From assembly GCF_032452875.1 (NCBI RefSeq), contig NW_026893837.1, forward strand, positions 1 to 64,000: a stretch of 64,000 nucleotides of DNA, written 5' to 3'. The DNA comes from Bos javanicus (lineage: Eukaryota > Chordata > Mammalia > Artiodactyla > Bovidae). Made by a program: the position numbers and the translations under genes. The notes under the pieces were generated by a model that saw only the letters and a program-made list of their open reading frames with translations, did not search any database and was not told the DNA's origin. Below, in pieces: positions 51,401 through 63,600 of this stretch. The first letter of the stretch is position 1. Each line of letters opens with the position of its first letter.

Positions 51401-54400
51401 TGATACTCGCCAGCTGAGCCGCGCGACACCTGCCTGCTCATCTGCCTGATACTCGCCAGCTGAGCCGCGCGACACCTGCCTGCTCATCTGCCTGATACTC
51501 GCCAGCTGAGCCGCGCGACACCTGCCTGCTCATCTGCCTGATACTCGCCAGCTGAGCCGCGCGACACCTGCCTGCTCATCTGCCTGATACTCGCCAGCTG
51601 AGCCGCGCGACACCTGCCTGCTCATCTGCCTGATACTCGCCAGCTGAGCCGCGCGACACCTGCCTGCTCATCTGCCTGATACTCGCCAGCTGAGCCGCGC
51701 GACACCTGCCTGCTCATCTGCCTGATACTCGCCAGCTGAGCCGCGCGACACCTGCCTGCTCATCTGCCTGATACTCGCCAGCTGAGCCGCGCGACACCTG
51801 CCTGCTCATCTGCCTGATACTCGCCAGCTGAGCCGCGCGACACCTGCCTGCTCATCTGCCTGATACTCGCCAGCTGAGCCGCGCGACACCTGCCTGCTCA
51901 TCTGCCTGATACTCGCCAGCTGAGCCGCGCGACACCTGCCTGCTCATCTGCCTGATACTCGCCAGCTGAGCCGCGCGACACCTGCCTGCTCATCTGCCTG
52001 ATACTCGCCAGCTGAGCCGCGCGACACCTGCCTGCTCATCTGCCTGATACTCGCCAGCTGAGCCGCGCGACACCTGCCTGCTCATCTGCCTGATACTCGC
52101 CAGCTGAGCCGCGCGACACCTGCCTGCTCATCTGCCTGATACTCGCCAGCTGAGCCGCGCGACACCTGCCTGCTCATCTGCCTGATACTCGCCAGCTGAG
52201 CCGCGCGACACCTGCCTGCTCATCTGCCTGATACTCGCCAGCTGAGCCGCGCGACACCTGCCTGCTCATCTGCCTGATACTCGCCAGCTGAGCCGCGCGA
52301 CACCTGCCTGCTCATCTGCCTGATACTCGCCAGCTGAGCCGCGCGACACCTGCCTGCTCATCTGCCTGATACTCGCCAGCTGAGCCGCGCGACACCTGCC
52401 TGCTCATCTGCCTGATACTCGCCAGCTGAGCCGCGCGACACCTGCCTGCTCATCTGCCTGATACTCGCCAGCTGAGCCGCGCGACACCTGCCTGCTCATC
52501 TGCCTGATACTCGCCAGCTGAGCCGCGCGACACCTGCCTGCTCATCTGCCTGATACTCGCCAGCTGAGCCGCGCGACACCTGCCTGCTCATCTGCCTGAT
52601 ACTCGCCAGCTGAGCCGCGCGACACCTGCCTGCTCATCTGCCTGATACTCGCCAGCTGAGCCGCGCGACACCTGCCTGCTCATCTGCCTGATACTCGCCA
52701 GCTGAGCCGCGCGACACCTGCCTGCTCATCTGCCTGATACTCGCCAGCTGAGCCGCGCGACACCTGCCTGCTCATCTGCCTGATACTCGCCAGCTGAGCC
52801 GCGCGACACCTGCCTGCTCATCTGCCTGATACTCGCCAGCTGAGCCGCGCGACACCTGCCTGCTCATCTGCCTGATACTCGCCAGCTGAGCCGCGCGACA
52901 CCTGCCTGCTCATCTGCCTGATACTCGCCAGCTGAGCCGCGCGACACCTGCCTGCTCATCTGCCTGATACTCGCCAGCTGAGCCGCGCGACACCTGCCTG
53001 CTCATCTGCCTGATACTCGCCAGCTGAGCCGCGCGACACCTGCCTGCTCATCTGCCTGATACTCGCCAGCTGAGCCGCGCGACACCTGCCTGCTCATCTG
53101 CCTGATACTCGCCAGCTGAGCCGCGCGACACCTGCCTGCTCATCTGCCTGATACTCGCCAGCTGAGCCGCGCGACACCTGCCTGCTCATCTGCCTGATAC
53201 TCGCCAGCTGAGCCGCGCGACACCTGCCTGCTCATCTGCCTGATACTCGCCAGCTGAGCCGCGCGACACCTGCCTGCTCATCTGCCTGATACTCGCCAGC
53301 TGAGCCGCGCGACACCTGCCTGCTCATCTGCCTGATACTCGCCAGCTGAGCCGCGCGACACCTGCCTGCTCATCTGCCTGATACTCGCCAGCTGAGCCGC
53401 GCGACACCTGCCTGCTCATCTGCCTGATACTCGCCAGCTGAGCCGCGCGACACCTGCCTGCTCATCTGCCTGATACTCGCCAGCTGAGCCGCGCGACACC
53501 TGCCTGCTCATCTGCCTGATACTCGCCAGCTGAGCCGCGCGACACCTGCCTGCTCATCTGCCTGATACTCGCCAGCTGAGCCGCGCGACACCTGCCTGCT
53601 CATCTGCCTGATACTCGCCAGCTGAGCCGCGCGACACCTGCCTGCTCATCTGCCTGATACTCGCCAGCTGAGCCGCGCGACACCTGCCTGCTCATCTGCC
53701 TGATACTCGCCAGCTGAGCCGCGCGACACCTGCCTGCTCATCTGCCTGATACTCGCCAGCTGAGCCGCGCGACACCTGCCTGCTCATCTGCCTGATACTC
53801 GCCAGCTGAGCCGCGCGACACCTGCCTGCTCATCTGCCTGATACTCGCCAGCTGAGCCGCGCGACACCTGCCTGCTCATCTGCCTGATACTCGCCAGCTG
53901 AGCCGCGCGACACCTGCCTGCTCATCTGCCTGATACTCGCCAGCTGAGCCGCGCGACACCTGCCTGCTCATCTGCCTGATACTCGCCAGCTGAGCCGCGC
54001 GACACCTGCCTGCTCATCTGCCTGATACTCGCCAGCTGAGCCGCGCGACACCTGCCTGCTCATCTGCCTGATACTCGCCAGCTGAGCCGCGCGACACCTG
54101 CCTGCTCATCTGCCTGATACTCGCCAGCTGAGCCGCGCGACACCTGCCTGCTCATCTGCCTGATACTCGCCAGCTGAGCCGCGCGACACCTGCCTGCTCA
54201 TCTGCCTGATACTCGCCAGCTGAGCCGCGCGACACCTGCCTGCTCATCTGCCTGATACTCGCCAGCTGAGCCGCGCGACACCTGCCTGCTCATCTGCCTG
54301 ATACTCGCCAGCTGAGCCGCGCGACACCTGCCTGCTCATCTGCCTGATACTCGCCAGCTGAGCCGCGCGACACCTGCCTGCTCATCTGCCTGATACTCGC

Positions 54401-54670
54401 CAGCTGAGCCGCGCGACACCTGCCTGCTCATCTGCCTGATACTCGCCAGCTGAGCCGCGCGACACCTGCCTGCTCATCTGCCTGATACTCGCCAGCTGAG
54501 CCGCGCGACACCTGCCTGCTCATCTGCCTGATACTCGCCAGCTGAGCCGCGCGACACCTGCCTGCTCATCTGCCTGATACTCGCCAGCTGAGCCGCGCGA
54601 CACCTGCCTGCTCATCTGCCTGATACTCGCCAGCTGAGCCGCGCGACACCTGCCTGCTCATCTGCCTGAT
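30425..54670. repeat. Perfectly homogeneous block, about 527 identical monomers
   Basis: Reading line by line I find no substitution or length change between the T at 30424 and the G at 54671. The anchor phase is constant throughout. The block has 24,246 bp, equal to 527 monomers. No other part of the window has a comparable run. By inference this is either the most recently amplified core or a region whose copy number was set by the assembler. There is no gene: minus-strand frames stop every 31 codons after each ATG, and plus-strand frames are closed by two TGA trinucleotides per monomer. Confidence 0.93.
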
Positions 54671-54819
54671 GCTCGCCAGCTGAGCCGTGCGACACCTGCC
54701 TGCTCATCTGCCTGATACTCGCCAGCTGAGCCGCGTGACACCTGCCTGCTCATCTGCCTGATACTCGCCAGCTGGGCCCCGCGACACCTGCCTGCTCATC
54801 TGCCTGATACTCGCCAGCT

Positions 54820-55043
54820 CAGCCGTGCGACACCTGCCTGCTCATCTGCCTGATACTCGCCAGCTGAGCCGCGCGACACCTGCCTGCTCATCTGCCTGAT
54901 ACTCGCCAGCTGAGCCGCGCGACACCTGCCTGCTCATCTGCCTGATACTCGCCAGCTGAGCCGCGCGACACCTGCCTGCTCATCTGCCTGATACTCGCCA
55001 GCTGAGCCGCGCGACACCTGCCTGCTCATCTGCCTGATACTCA
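54820..55043. repeat. Internal duplicate, left copy (26 monomers from mate)
   Basis: CAGCTCAGCC (C at 54820) and TCACCAGC (A at 55043) both recur exactly 1196 bp later. Neighbouring variants at 54671, 55208 and 55315 are not shared at that offset, which bounds the copied segment. Confidence 0.7.
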
Positions 55044-56015
55044 CCAGCTGAGCCGCGCGACACCTGCCTGCTCATCTGCCTGATACTCGCCAGCTGAGCC
55101 GCGCGACACCTGCCTGCTCATCTGCCTGATACTCGCCAGCTGAGCCGCGCGACACCTGCCTGCTCATCTGCCTGATACTCGCCAGCTGAGCCGCGCGACA
55201 CCTGCCTACTCATCTGCCTGATACTCGCCAGCTGAGCCGCGCGACACCTGCCTGCTCATCTGCCTGATACTCGCCAGCTGAGCCGCGCGACACCTGCCTG
55301 CTCATCTGCCTGATGCTCGCCAGCTGAGCCGCGCGACACCTGCCTGCTCATCTTCCTGATACTCGCCAGCTGAGCCGCGCGACACCTGCCTGCTCATCTG
55401 CCTGATACTCGCCAGCTGAGCCGCGCGACACCTGCCTGCTCATCTGCCTGATACTCGCCAGCTGAGCCGCGCGACACCTGCCTGCTCATCTGCCTGATAC
55501 TCGCCAGCTGAGCCGCGCGACACCTGCCTGCTCATCTGCCTGATACTCGCCAGCTGAGCCGCGCGACACCTGCCTGCTCATCTGCCTGATACTCGCCAGC
55601 TGAGCCGCGCGACCCCTGCCTGCTCATCTGCCTGATACTCGCCAGCTGAGCCGCGCGACACCTGCCTGCTCATCTGCCTGATACTCGCCAGCTGAGCCGC
55701 GCGACACCTGCCTGCTCATCTGCCTGATACTCGCCAGCTGAGCCGCGCGACACCTGCCTGCTCATCTGCCTGATACTCGCCAGCTGAGCCGCGCGACACC
55801 TGCCTGCTCATCTGCCTGATACTCGCCAGCTGAGCCGCGCGACACCTGCCTGCTCATCTGCCTGATACTCGCCAGCTGAGCCGCGCGACACCTGCCTGCT
55901 CATCTGCCTGATACTCGCCAGCTGAGCCGCGGGACACCTGCCTGCTCATCTGCCTGATACTCGCCAGCTGAGCCGCGCGACACCTGCCTGCTCATCTGCC
56001 TGATACTCGCCAGCT

Positions 56016-56239
56016 CAGCCGCGCGACACCTGCCTGCTCATCTGCCTGATACTCGCCAGCTGAGCCCCGCGACACCTGCCTGCTCATCTGCCTGATACTC
56101 GCCAGCTGAGCCGCGCGACACCTGCCTGCTCATCTGCCTGATACTCGCCAGCTGAGCCGCGCGACACCTGCCTGCTCATCTGCCTGATACTCGCCAGCTG
56201 AGCCGCGCGACACCTGCCTGCTCATCTGCCTGATACTCA
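56016..56239. repeat. Internal duplicate, right copy
   Basis: C at 56016 and A at 56239 match 54820 and 55043 at 1196 bp (26 monomers). Two linked rare variants make independent mutation unlikely, but the evidence is thinner than for the 31-monomer duplicate. Confidence 0.7.
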
Positions 56240-57622
56240 CCAGCTGAGCCGCGCGACACCTGCCTGCTCATCTGCCTGATACTCGCCAGCTGAGCCGCGC
56301 GACACCTGCCTGCTCATCTGCCTGATACTCGCCAGCTGAGCCGCGCGACACCTGCCTGCTCATCTGCCTGATGCTCGCCAGCTGAGCCGCGCGACACCTG
56401 CCTGCTCATCTGCCTGATACTCGCCAGCTGAGCCGCGCGACACCTGCCTGCTCATCTGCCTGATACTCGCCAGCTGAGCCGCGCGACACCTGCCTGCTCA
56501 TCTGCCTGATACTCGCCAGCTGAGCCGCGCGACACCTGCCTGCTCATCTGCCTGATACTCGCCAGCTGAGCCGCGCGACACCTGCCTGCTCATCTGCCTG
56601 ATACTCGCCAGCTGAGCCCCGCGACACCTGCCTGCTCATCTGCCTGATACTCGCCAGCTGAGCCGCGCGACACCTGCCTGCTCATCTGCCTGATACTCGC
56701 CAGCTGAGCCGCGCGACACCTGCCTGCTCATCTGCCTGATACTCGCCAGCTCAGCCGCGCGACACCTGCCTGCTCATCTGCCTGATACTCGCCAGCTGAG
56801 CCGCGCGACACCTGCCTGCTCATCTGCCTGATACTCGCCAGCTCAGCCGCGCGACACCTGCCTGCTCATCTGCCTGATACTCGCCAGCTGAGCCGCGCGA
56901 CACCTGCCTGCTCATCTGCCTGATACTCGCCAGCTGAGCCGCGCGACACCTGCCTGCTCATCTGCCTGATGCTCGCCAGCTGAGCCGCGCGACACCTGCC
57001 TGCTCATCTGCCTGATACTCGCCAGCTGAGCCGCGCGACACCTGCCTGCTCATCTGCCTGATACTCGCCAGCTGAGCCGCGCGACACCTGCCTGCTCATC
57101 TGCCTGATACTCGCCAGCTGAGCCGCGCGACACCTGCCTGCTCATCTGCCTGATACTCGCCAGCTGAGCCGCGCGACACCTGCCTGCTCATCTGCCTGAT
57201 ACTCGCCAGCTGAGCCGCGCGACACCTGCCTGCTCATCTGCCTGATACTCGCCAGCTGAGCCGCGCGACACCTGCCTGCTCATCTGCCTGATACTCGCCA
57301 GCTGAGCCGCGCGACACCTGCCTGCTCATCTGCCTGATACTCGCCAGCTGAGCCGCGCGACACCTGCCTGCTCATCTGCCTGATACTCGCCAGCTGAGCC
57401 GCGCGACACCTGCCTGCTCATCTGCCTGATACTCGCCAGCTGAGCCGCGCGACACCTGCCTGCTCATCTGCCTGATACTCGCCAGCTGAGCCGCGCGACA
57501 CCTGCCTGCTCATCTGCCTGATACTCGCCAGCTGAGCCGCGCGACACCTGCCTGCTCATCTGCCTGATACTCGCCAGCTGAGCCGCGCGACACCTGCCTG
57601 CTCATCTGCCTGATACTCGCCT

Positions 57623-60600
57623 GCTGAGCCGCGCGACACCTGCCTGCTCATCTGCCTGATACTCGCCAGCTGAGCCGCGCGACACCTGCCTGCTCATCTG
57701 CCTGATACTCGCCAGCTGAGCCGCGCGACACCTGCCTGCTCATCTGCCTGATACTCGCCAGCTGAGCCGCGCGACACCTGCCTGCTCATCTGCCTGATAC
57801 TCGCCAGCTGAGCCGCGCGACACCTGCCTGCTCATCTGCCTGATACTCGCCAGCTGAGCCGCGCGACACCTGCCTGCTCATCTGCCTGATACTCGCCAGC
57901 TGAGCCGCGCGACACCTGCCTGCTCATCTGCCTGATACTCGCCAGCTGAGCCGCGCGACACCTGCCTGCTCATCTGCCTGATACTCGCCAGCTGAGCCGC
58001 GCGACACCTGCCTGCTCATCTGCCTGATACTCGCCAGCTGAGCCGCGCGACACCTGCCTGCTCTTCTGCCTGATACTCGCCAGCTGAGCCGCGCGACACC
58101 TGCCTGCTCATCTGCCTGATACTCGCCAGCTGAGCCGCGCGACACCTGCCTGCTCATCTGCCTGATACTCGCCAGCTGAGCCGCGCGACACCTGCCTGCT
58201 CATCTGCCTGATACTCGCCAGCTGAGCCGCGCGACACCTGCCTGCTCATCTGCCTGATACTCGCCAGCTGAGCCGCGCGACACCTGCCTGCTCATCTGCC
58301 TGATACTCGCCAGCTGAGCCGCGCGACACCTGCCTGCTCATCTGCCTGATACTCGCCAGCTCAGCCGCGCGACACCTGCCTGCTCATCTGCCTGATACTC
58401 GCCAGCTGAGCCGCGCGACACCTGCCTGCTCATCTGCCTGATACTCGCCAGCTGAGCCGCGCGACACCTGCCTGCTCATCTGCCTGATACTCGCCAGCTG
58501 AGCCGCGCGACACCTGCCTGCTCATCTGCCTGATACTCGCCAGCTGAGCCGCGCGACACCTGCCTGCTCATCTGCCTGATACTCGCCAGCTGAGCCGCGC
58601 GACACCTGCCTGCTCATCTGCCTGATACTCGCCAGCTGAGCCGCGCGACACCTGCCTGCTCATCTGCCTGATACTCGCCAGCTGAGCCGCGCGACACCTG
58701 CCTGCTCATCTGCCTGATACTCGCCAGCTGAGCCGCGCGACACCTGCCTGCTCATCTGCCTGATACTCGCCAGCTGAGCCGCGCGACACCTGCCTGCTCA
58801 TCTGCCTGATACTCGCCAGCTGAGCCGCGCGACACCTGCCTGCTCATCTGCCTGATACTCGCCAGCTGAGCCGCGCGACACCTGCCTGCTCATCTGCCTG
58901 ATACTCGCCAGCTGAGCCGCGCGACACCTGCCTGCTCATCTGCCTGATACTCGCCAGCTGAGCCGCGCGACACCTGCCTGCTCATCTGCCTGATACTCGC
59001 CAGCTGAGCCGCGCGACACCTGCCTGCTCATCTGCCTGATACTCGCCAGCTGAGCCGCGCGACACCTGCCTGCTCATCTGCCTGATACTCGCCAGCTGAG
59101 CCGCGCGACACCTGCCTGCTCATCTGCCTGATACTCGCCAGCTGAGCCGCGCGACACCTGCCTGCTCATCTGCCTGATACTCGCCAGCTGAGCCGCGCGA
59201 CACCTGCCTGCTCATCTGCCTGATACTCGCCAGCTGAGCCGCGCGACACCTGCCTGCTCATCTGCCTGATACTCGCCAGCTGAGCCGCGCGACACCTGCC
59301 TGCTCATCTGCCTGATACTCGCCAGCTGAGCCGCGCGACACCTGCCTGCTCATCTGCCTGATACTCGCCAGCTGAGCCGCGCGACACCTGCCTGCTCATC
59401 TGCCTGATACTCGCCAGCTGAGCCGCGCGACACCTGCCTGCTCATCTGCCTGATACTCGCCAGCTGAGCCGCGCGACACCTGCCTGCTCATCTGCCTGAT
59501 ACTCGCCAGCTGAGCCGCGCGACACCTGCCTGCTCATCTGCCTGATACTCGCCAGCTGAGCCGCGCGACACCTGCCTGCTCATCTGCCTGATACTCGCCA
59601 GCTGAGCCGCGCGACACCTGCCTGCTCATCTGCCTGATACTCGCCAGCTGAGCCGCGCGACACCTGCCTGCTCATCTGCCTGATACTCGCCAGCTGAGCC
59701 GCGCGACACCTGCCTGCTCATCTGCCTGATACTCGCCAGCTGAGCCGCGCGACACCTGCCTGCTCATCTGCCTGATACTCGCCAGCTGAGCCGCGCGACA
59801 CCTGCCTGCTCATCTGCCTGATACTCGCCAGCTGAGCCGCGCGACACCTGCCTGCTCATCTGCCTGATACTCGCCAGCTGAGCCGCGCGACACCTGCCTG
59901 CTCATCTGCCTGATACTCGCCAGCTGAGCCGCGCGACACCTGCCTGCTCATCTGCCTATACTCGCCAGCTCAGCCGCGCGACACCTGCCTGTTCATCTGC
60001 CTGATACTCGCCAGCTGAGCCGCGCGACACCTGCCTGCTCATCTGCCTGATACTCGCCAGCTGAGCCGCGCGACACCTGCCTGCTCATCTGCCTGATACT
60101 CGCCAGCTGAGCCGCGCGACACCTGCCTGCTCATCTGCCTGATACTCGCCAGCTGAGCCGCGCGACACCTGCCTGCTCATCTGCCTGATACTCGCCAGCT
60201 GAGCCGCGCGACACCTGCCTGCTCATCTGCCTGATACTCGCCAGCTGAGCCGCGCGACACCTGCCTGCTCATCTGCCTGATACTCGCCAGCTGAGCCGCG
60301 CGACACCTGCCTGCTCATCTGCCTGATACTCGCCAGCTGAGCCGCGCGACACCTGCCTGCTCATCTGCCTGATACTCGCCAGCTGAGCCGCGCGACACCT
60401 GCCTGCTCATCTGCCTGATACTCGCCAGCTGAGCCGCGCGACACCTGCCTGCTCATCTGCCTGATACTCGCCAGCTGAGCCGCGCGACACCTGCCTGCTC
60501 ATCTGCCTGATACTCGCCAGCTGAGCCGCGCGACACCTGCCTGCTCATCTGCCTGATACTCGCCAGCTGAGCCGCGCGACACCTGCCTGCTCATCTGCCT

Positions 60601-63600
60601 GATACTCGCCAGCTGAGCCGCGCGACACCTGCCTGCTCATCTGCCTGATACTCGCCAGCTGAGCCGCGCGACACCTGCCTGCTCATCTGCCTGATACTCG
60701 CCAGCTGAGCCGCGCGACACCTGCCTGCTCATCTGCCTGATACTCGCCAGCTGAGCCGCGCGACACCTGCCTGCTCATCTGCCTGATACTCGCCAGCTGA
60801 GCCGCGCGACACCTGCCTGCTCATCTGCCTGATACTCGCCAGCTGAGCCGCGCGACACCTGCCTGCTCATCTGCCTGATACTCGCCAGCTGAGCCGCGCG
60901 ACACCTGCCTGCTCATCTGCCTGATACTCGCCAGCTGAGCCGCGCGACACCTGCCTGCTCATCTGCCTGATACTCGCCAGCTGAGCCGCGCGACACCTGC
61001 CTGCTCATCTGCCTGATACTCGCCAGCTGAGCCGCGCGACACCTGCCTGCTCATCTGCCTGATACTCGCCAGCTGAGCCGCGCGACACCTGCCTGCTCAT
61101 CTGCCTGATACTCGCCAGCTGAGCCGCGCGACACCTGCCTGCTCATCTGCCTGATACTCGCCAGCTGAGCCGCGCGACACCTGCCTGCTCATCTGCCTGA
61201 TACTCGCCAGCTGAGCCGCGCGACACCTGCCTGCTCATCTGCCTGATACTCGCCAGCTGAGCCGCGCGACACCTGCCTGCTCATCTGCCTGATACTCGCC
61301 AGCTGAGCCGCGCGACACCTGCCTGCTCATCTGCCTGATACTCGCCAGCTCAGCCGCGCGACACCTGCCTGCTCATCTGCCTGATACTCGCCAGCTGAGC
61401 CGCGCGACACCTGCCTGCTCATCTGCCTGATACTCGCCAGCTGAGCCGCGCGACACCTGCCTGCTCATCTGCCTGATATTCGCCAGCTGAGCCGCGCGAC
61501 ACCTGCCTGCTCATCTGCCTGATACTCGCCAGCTGAGCCGCGCGACACCTGCCTGCTCATCTGCCTGATACTCGCCAGCTGAGCCGCGCGACACCTGCCT
61601 GCTCATCTGCCTGATACTCGCCAGCTGAGCCGCGCGACACCTGCCTGCTCATCTGCCTGATACTCGCCAGCTGAGCCGCGCGACACCTGCCTGCTCATCT
61701 GCCTGATACTCGCCAGCTGAGCCGCGCGACACCTGCCTGCTCATCTGCCTGATACTCGCCAGCTGAGCCGCGCGACACCTGCCTGCTCATCTGCCTGATA
61801 CTCGCCAGCTGAGCCGCGCGACACCTGCCTGCTCATCTGCCTGATACTCGCCAGCTGAGCCGCGCGACACCTGCCTGCTCATCTGCCTGATACTCGCCAG
61901 CTGAGCCGCGCGACACCTGCCTGCTCATCTGCCTGATACTCGCCAGCTGAGCCGCGCGACACCTGCCTGCTCATCTGCCTGATACTCGCCAGCTGAGCCG
62001 CGCGACACCTGCCTGCTCATCTGCCTGATACTCGCCAGCTGAGCCGCGCGACACCTGCCTGCTCATCTGCCTGATACTCGCCAGCTGAGCCGCGCGACAC
62101 CTGCCTGCTCATCTGCCTGATACTCGCCAGCTGAGCCGCGCGACACCTGCCTGCTCATCTGCCTGATACTCGCCAGCTGAGCCGCGCGACACCTGCCTGC
62201 TCATCTGCCTGATACTCGCCAGCTGAGCCGCGCGACACCTGCCTGCTCATCTGCCTGATACTCGCCAGCTGAGCCGCGCGACACCTGCCTGCTCATCTGC
62301 CTGATACTCGCCAGCTGAGCCGCGCGACACCTGCCTGCTCATCTGCCTGATACTCGCCAGCTGAGCCGCGCGACACCTGCCTGCTCATCTGCCTGATACT
62401 CGCCAGCTGAGCCGCGCGACACCTGCCTGCTCATCTGCCTGATACTCGCCAGCTGAGCCGCGCGACACCTGCCTGCTCATCTGCCTGATACTCGCCAGCT
62501 GAGCCGCGCGACACCTGCCTGCTCATCTGCCTGATACTCGCCAGCTGAGCCGCGCGACACCTGCCTGCTCATCTGCCTGATACTCGCCAGCTGAGCCGCG
62601 CGACACCTGCCTGCTCATCTGCCTGATACTCGCCAGCTGAGCCGCGCGACACCTGCCTGCTCATCTGCCTGATACTCGCCAGCTGAGCCGCGCGACACCT
62701 GCCTGCTCATCTGCCTGATACTCGCCAGCTGAGCCGCGCGACACCTGCCTGCTCATCTGCCTGATACTCGCCAGCTGAGCCGCGCGACACCTGCCTGCTC
62801 ATCTGCCTGATACTCGCCAGCTGAGCCGCGCGACACCTGCCTGCTCATCTGCCTGATACTCGCCAGCTGAGCCGCGCGACACCTGCCTGCTCATCTGCCT
62901 GATACTCGCCAGCTGAGCCGCGCGACACCTGCCTGCTCATCTGCCTGATACTCGCCAGCTGAGCCGCGCGACACCTGCCTGCTCATCTGCCTGATACTCG
63001 CCAGCTGAGCCGCGCGACACCTGCCTGCTCATCTGCCTGATACTCGCCAGCTGAGCCGCGCGACACCTGCCTGCTCATCTGCCTGATACTCGCCAGCTGA
63101 GCCGCGCGACACCTGCCTGCTCATCTGCCTGATACTCGCCAGCTGAGCCGCGCGACACCTGCCTGCTCATCTGCCTGATACTCGCCAGCTGAGCCGCGCG
63201 ACACCTGCCTGCTCATCTGCCTGATACTCGCCAGCTGAGCCGCGCGACACCTGCCTGCTCATCTGCCTGATACTCGCCAGCTGAGCCGCGCGACACCTGC
63301 CTGCTCATCTGCCTGATACTCGCCAGCTGAGCCGCGCGACACCTGCCTGCTCATCTGCCTGATACTCGCCAGCTGAGCCGCGCGACACCTGCCTGCTCAT
63401 CTGCCTGATACTCGCCAGCTGAGCCGCGCGACACCTGCCTGCTCATCTGCCTGATACTCGCCAGCTGAGCCGCGCGACACCTGCCTGCTCATCTGCCTGA
63501 TACTCGCCAGCTGAGCCGCGCGACACCTGCCTGCTCATCTGCCTGATATTCGCCAGCTGAGCCGCGCGACACCTGCCTGCTCATCTGCCTGATACTCGCC

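Larger units (their letters stand above)
54671..57622. repeat. Band of sparse variants after the perfect block
   Basis: About twenty single differences lie in 64 monomers. They include GATGCTCG (54671, 55315, 56373, 56971), CAGCTCAGCC (54820, 56016, 56752, 56844), TCACCAGC (55043, 56239), GAGCCCCGCG (54779, 56067, 56619), and private changes such as A at 55208, T at 55354, C at 55614 and G at 55932. Recurrent variants are spaced at exact monomer multiples. All monomers are 46 bp and carry the C22/C28 type. Nothing else is present. Confidence 0.9.

Noticed and set aside
57924..58157. 77-codon open frame in the core
   Set aside because: A single T at 58064 changes the minus-strand TGA to AGA, joining the end of one 31-codon frame to the next. 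It is two monomer translations with 15 codons between.
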